64,000 nucleotides of DNA from Norana najaformis (taxonomy: Eukaryota > Annelida > Clitellata > Crassiclitellata > Hormogastridae). The first letter of the stretch is position 1, and each line of letters starts with the position of its first letter. The stretch covers positions 7,591,413 through 7,655,412 of the forward strand of contig OZ029925.1 in NCBI GenBank assembly GCA_964023275.1, written 5' to 3'. Shown one piece after another: positions 61,101 through 64,000 of the stretch. A program made the translations under genes and the position numbers. A model generated the notes under the pieces. The model was not told where the DNA came from, did no database searches, and was given only the letters and a program-made list of their open reading frames with translations.

Positions 61101-63924
61101 CATATGTCCATCGACTGAGCGAGGAATCGAAAGCGAGAGTAGTGACTGAAATTAATAATTTAATTACAGCATTAATTTAATTACATCGATTTTATTGAAT
61201 CAAAAGTACAGTTGGATCTCATGTTCTGTGATCGATAGGTCGAAGTCACAGCGGTCGTTACACCATGTGGACCGAGGGAAGAATCGCTTCGGAAGCGATG
61301 AAAGAATTTTCGGAGGACGGTCGATCGAATGGTTTCGACAATCAGTCGCAGGGCAGCAGAGGTATCTACGATGCCTTCGTCGGTCCCAACGTCCCAGCCG
61401 GAGTAGGAACCAGCAATGTCAAGTTCATTGTCCATCCAGTTTACCACAAGGTAGCTCAGAAATGCGTTTCTTATTCGCGACAAACTTGACCTCAGCTGTT
61501 TAGACTTGTAATTGCTATTGTGACAGTTTAAGCTATATAGCATCACAAGTAGCGATCTATTTCTAGACTGCTTTACAATGTCGTTGTCGTAATCGTAAGC
61601 TCGAGATTTCTAAAGTCCCCAACGAAAGCTAAGCAGCGGGAACTAGCTCATTCACATGCGCTCAGTCAAAATAAAAACGATAAGCAGCAGGGGTTCGGTT
61701 CCAGGTCAGATCCAAGAATCAGGTACACAGACAATCAGCGCAAGTGTTACGAGTTAAGTATCAGACTCTAGGCCTAATAGCTCCAGCCTCCTTATTAATG
61801 AAATTAATGACAAAAACTCAAACAGCTGCTCAAATAGTCGGAAGTATAAATTGACTGAGTAATTATATCACTAAGTCCAATTCGTGTATAGCAACAGTCA
61901 CAGAAGGAGTTTCGCTGACCGGAATTCGAAATGTCTTCTCCAGCGGATTATCTTTATTATTACTTAACTTGACATGACTGTCGATTGGTGCCTTTGGTTT
62001 TATGATAACAACTCTGAACTCATTTGAATAGAATAAAGAATAGAATTGAATAGAAGGCGCCAAGCACTAATTTAATAGGCTGAATACTCCGAAATATTTC
62101 TAGTGATTAGCGTGCTGGCTTGTCAATCGAAAGGTCTTGGGTTCAAATTCCTACCAGTGCAGAAACATGTTGCGAGATGTCTGCTCCTCTTGACCGCCTA
62201 GCGAATTCAGCTGTGAGGACTTGACCATATACTGTCATTGGGAAGATCACACAGCGAGGGAGAGGGTTGGTTACTCGTGGCCATATGCCAAGGCTAAGAA
62301 AATGAAGTCGCTTACAATTCATATTCATGGTTGCCTCTCGGAACTAGCTTAAGGGAGTGATCTTCTTTTTCGTCGTCTTCTACTTTTACTACTTTTTCTT
62401 CTTCTGCTGTTAAAAAATTGAAGACTGTCACGATTGATTGGCAGATGGCTTGGTTGACTGCTGCATTTTTTATATTTTAACAATAGAGCTGTTGATTGAT
62501 CGATTGATTGATCGATTGACCTGTTGATTGATGACAGTTGTCATTCGTCGCTCGGATGATTCCGAGTCCAGACTGGTTCATCGGAGTGGACAGTATTGAT
62601 CTCTGCACCGACAATGGTCAGTGGAAGTCCGAGGTGACCCTCGACCTTCATCCAATGGACGCTGGCACTGACCGAGGCTTCACCTTCACCTCACCCAAAT
62701 GGCCAGAGAAGACCCCGAAGCCGATCCACATCATAACGTCCAAGTACCCCGATCACCCTGCCAGCTCTTTCTATAACCCCGCACTGGACAGCCTTCCGCC
62801 GATAGCTAAGCTTCAAGTGACCAAGATCAACTTCGATTGGGCTGAAACCACGGAGGACACGCAGGAAACCCACGATCAGGTAACAGTGCAGTACACAGAC
62901 GGAAGCTAAGACACACACATATACATGTAGCGCCTTCTATTAGTACCAAGAAGGCTCTATATAAATGTTAAGTTACATTACTTGCTAGTTACTGAAAATA
63001 TGAACTGAAGCAGCTAAAGACACTTTTTCAGGTGAAGTCGATTTAGGTAACTTTAGGTCTATTGAGAGGTCACACGAGGCGCTGTATAAATGCTCAGATG
63101 CTTACGTTTATGAGGAGGAAAGAATTAATGAGAGGAGGACTGAACAGGAATCTAAAGAAAAGAATGGCCAAAACATTGATATATGGATCGGAAATATGGA
63201 CCATTGGAAAAGAAGACACAAGAAGACTGGAGGCTTTTGAATTATGGGTATGGCGCAGGATAGAGAAGATTAGCTTGTCAGAGCATAAAACAAACGAAGA
63301 GGTGCTTCAACAGGTGGAGGATAAAAGATTCTGATGGTTACAATAAGAAAGAGGCATAGGAAATGGATTAGACACATACTGAGAGGTGATTCCCTTCTAA
63401 GTAATATCATAAATGTAAGAATGGAAGGAAAGAAAAGAGGAGGAAGATACAGACAAATGCTACTAGACTAGATGATGGTGGACGGATACAGTAAACTGAA
63501 GGAGGAGGCCCAACAACGTCAGGAATGGAGCAACTGGACGTTCGAACCTCCCGGGGGCAGAAAACTTGAAGGAGAAGATCACATTGTAATCTGGATCAGT
63601 TCCGTCATTCCTCGCTCAGTTAGACTCTGATTAATTTAAAGATTCATTTTAATTTTTGCCTGAGGCAGAAACACCCCTCAGAAATGAAGTACTCTTGTTG
63701 AGCATCAAAGAGATTCACACACATACGTTGCTTTGTGTATCTCCAGAGGTTGGCATTAAACAACCCGGTGGCAGTCAAAGGCCACTCAACCGAAACAAGC
63801 GAGACAGAAACTGAAGAAGAATCTTCCATCAGGACAAATAACCGAAACAGAATCTCTACCGGGAGGAGACAGATGCGGAATGCAAGAACACGTGCATCAA
63901 GAAGCAACGTCGTGCCTGAACCAG
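55139..63924 (+). CDS. Mindin B: spondin-2-like protein, 3' end outside window
   Basis: The coding exons are 55139-55349 (exon from 55116), 61239-61450, 62538-62879 and 63747-63924. Borders are GT-AG and phases 1, 0, 0, 1 match mindin A exactly; 943 nt are read so far. A signal peptide (MTSVSSVLATILALLAIAC...) is followed by Spondin_N: ACEGMASYELTLKTLWS, YRPAAQWSKLIG, SHSGRYTMWTEG, MIPSPDWFIGVD, MDAGTDRGFTFTSPKW, SLPPIAKLQV. Then comes a basic linker of about 59 residues ending NARTRASRSNVVPEP. By analogy the TSP1 exon should follow beyond 64000. An in-frame stop at 62909 would end a read-through form, but the conserved CAG|GT donor at 62879 and the matching exon 4 argue for splicing. The main role is that of mindin A. 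The two genes are divergent paralogues. Confidence 0.88.
55530..55740 (-). mobile_element. Interspersed repeat family V, inverted
   Basis: Contains tctatagtgaccgtatggcc, gagatccttcacccctgc and tgaatggacgccacaccac, the reverse of the copies at 29195 and 46605. The tail gtaattgtaaatgtacac is at its left edge. It lies in mindin B intron 2. Confidence 0.75.
55750..56700. other. Intronic sequence, no exon seen
   Basis: Within mindin B intron 2. It holds a short tatgtat tract near 56030-56110 and a ctttcagtaaactct repeat at 56235-56290, otherwise nothing recognised. Confidence 0.5.
56715..56900. repeat. AT-rich tandem palindromes
   Basis: Three tandem copies of a unit starting with a ctgaatatatgg string. 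The first two contain a (TA)n core and close with the complementary ccatat, so each can form a hairpin. Confidence 0.8.
57040..57300. repeat. CATA tetranucleotide tract
   Basis: tacatacatacatgcatgc run of about 260 bp. His/Tyr/Ile/Thr frames are artefacts. Confidence 0.95.
57310..58560. other. Intronic sequence; a weak minus-strand exon candidate at 58156-58353
   Basis: The plus frame 57592-58020 has no recognisable domain. On the minus strand, 58156-58353 reads LACIGLIGSCLSVCVLGC followed by VNVSFGAGWDVTKGPVAL. It has a protein-like hydrophobic start, but there is no family match I can name and no clear splice partner. Confidence 0.3.
58570..58990. repeat. (CTT)n-rich polypyrimidine tract
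   Basis: About 420 bp dominated by ttcttcttc, with a duplicated internal block (cataatcac..atc.tgaaagtcttctactt at 58630 and 58770). Phe/Ser/Leu frames are artefacts. Confidence 0.95.
59275..59735. mobile_element. 461-bp foldback element with perfect 40-bp inverted repeats
   Basis: The arm 59275-59314 (aagggttttatcttaagcaa...) is exactly the reverse complement of 59696-59735. No target duplication is evident next to the arms. The interior includes a QYQFHSYADDV string resembling a LINE RT catalytic box, with no intact frame. This could be a MITE or foldback transposon, or an inverted duplication. Confidence 0.75.
60040..60352 (+). mobile_element. LINE family A 3' end
   Basis: Contains cacctcttgcaatttctgc, ggtctttcactccc, tcgatctggaaccgaatcc, cgttgggcgctgtagaaatc and an acgattacgatta tail. 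Confidence 0.85.
60360..61238. other. Intronic sequence, duplicated segment near the acceptor
   Basis: Within mindin B intron 2. A segment around 60975-61030 (caaaagtacagttggatctc, then attacaccacatcacacta) recurs at 61200 and 60915, so short stretches are locally repeated. No exon seen. Confidence 0.5.
61583..61720 (-). mobile_element. LINE family A tail
   Basis: Contains gtcgtaatcgtaagctcgag, tttctaaagtccccaacgaa and gcgctcagtcaaaataaaaa. It lies in mindin B intron 3. Confidence 0.8.
62098..62350 (+). mobile_element. SINE family T, near full length
   Basis: The head has ttctagtgattagcgtgctg and gggttcaaattcctacc. The body follows: agcgaattcagctgtgagg, attgggaagatcacacagcg, catatgccaaggctaag, tctcggaactagcttaaggg. 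It ends in a cttctttttcgtcgtcttc tail. It lies in mindin B intron 3. Confidence 0.85.
63062..63600 (+). mobile_element. LINE family D ORF2 C-terminal fragment
   Basis: The first frame reads KKRMAKTLIYGSEIWTIGKE, then RRLEAFELWVWRRIEKIS and EHKTNEEVLQ, the 'YGSETWTL...RLEAFEMWxxRRM' region of an LINE ORF2. Further on, in another frame, come RKRHRKWIRHILRGDSLL and GKKRGGRYRQM. Frame breaks show it is dead. It lies in mindin B intron 4. Confidence 0.8.
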
Positions 63925-64000
63925 GTGAATATATTTAACGAAAAGCAAAAATAAACATAGTTACTCAGATGTATGTATGTATGTTTTTCTTTGTATGTAT

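Noticed and set aside
62880-62909. Mindin B ending at the in-frame stop after exon 3
   Set aside because: The CAG|GT donor at 62879 matches mindin A, and a phase-compatible exon 4 with a matching acceptor lies at 63747.

Overview
The window is animal nuclear DNA. It has spliced genes with GT-AG introns, TATA-box promoters, secreted modular proteins, many LINE and SINE fragments, hundreds of bases of tetranucleotide microsatellite, and no bacterial-style operons. The repeat style (short LINE ends carrying a 'tatatagcgcc' block, long tacataca runs) suggests a marine invertebrate. The sequence alone does not settle the phylum.

Five host genes can be assembled by hand, and all close in frame. 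At the left are three same-strand members of one family (4.1-8.0, 14.2-17.0 and 24.9-27.3 kb). Each has a signal peptide, an N-terminal beta-rich domain of uncertain family and a C-terminal beta-trefoil-like domain. Genes 1 and 2 lie in a tandem duplication of about 10.5 kb and carry a 15-nt microexon and a His/Asp-rich linker. Gene 3 has neither. At the right are two spondin-2/mindin-like genes (Spondin_N, basic linker, TSP1) arranged head to head. Mindin A is complete on the minus strand (32.5-40.1 kb, 408 aa). Mindin B is on the plus strand (53.65 kb onward) and runs off the window before its TSP1 exon. Their core promoters are recognisably homologous, and about 13.5 kb of repeat-rich DNA separates them.

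All five products should be secreted. Mindins are extracellular matrix or pattern-recognition proteins, and beta-trefoil proteins are often glycan binders, so an extracellular defence or adhesion cluster is a reasonable but unproven reading.

The rest is repeats: several LINE families (mostly short 3' ends, some endonuclease or reverse-transcriptase pieces), a tRNA-derived SINE with a (CTT)n tail, a second ~200-bp interspersed repeat, a hAT-type MITE with an exact 8-bp target duplication, a solo-LTR fossil with an ATAA target duplication, a 461-bp foldback element, and several minisatellites, one of them grown from the 3' end of a LINE. A recurring theme is tandem duplication around splice acceptors: the gene 1/2 microexon module, the paired gene 2 acceptors, and the end of mindin B intron 1.
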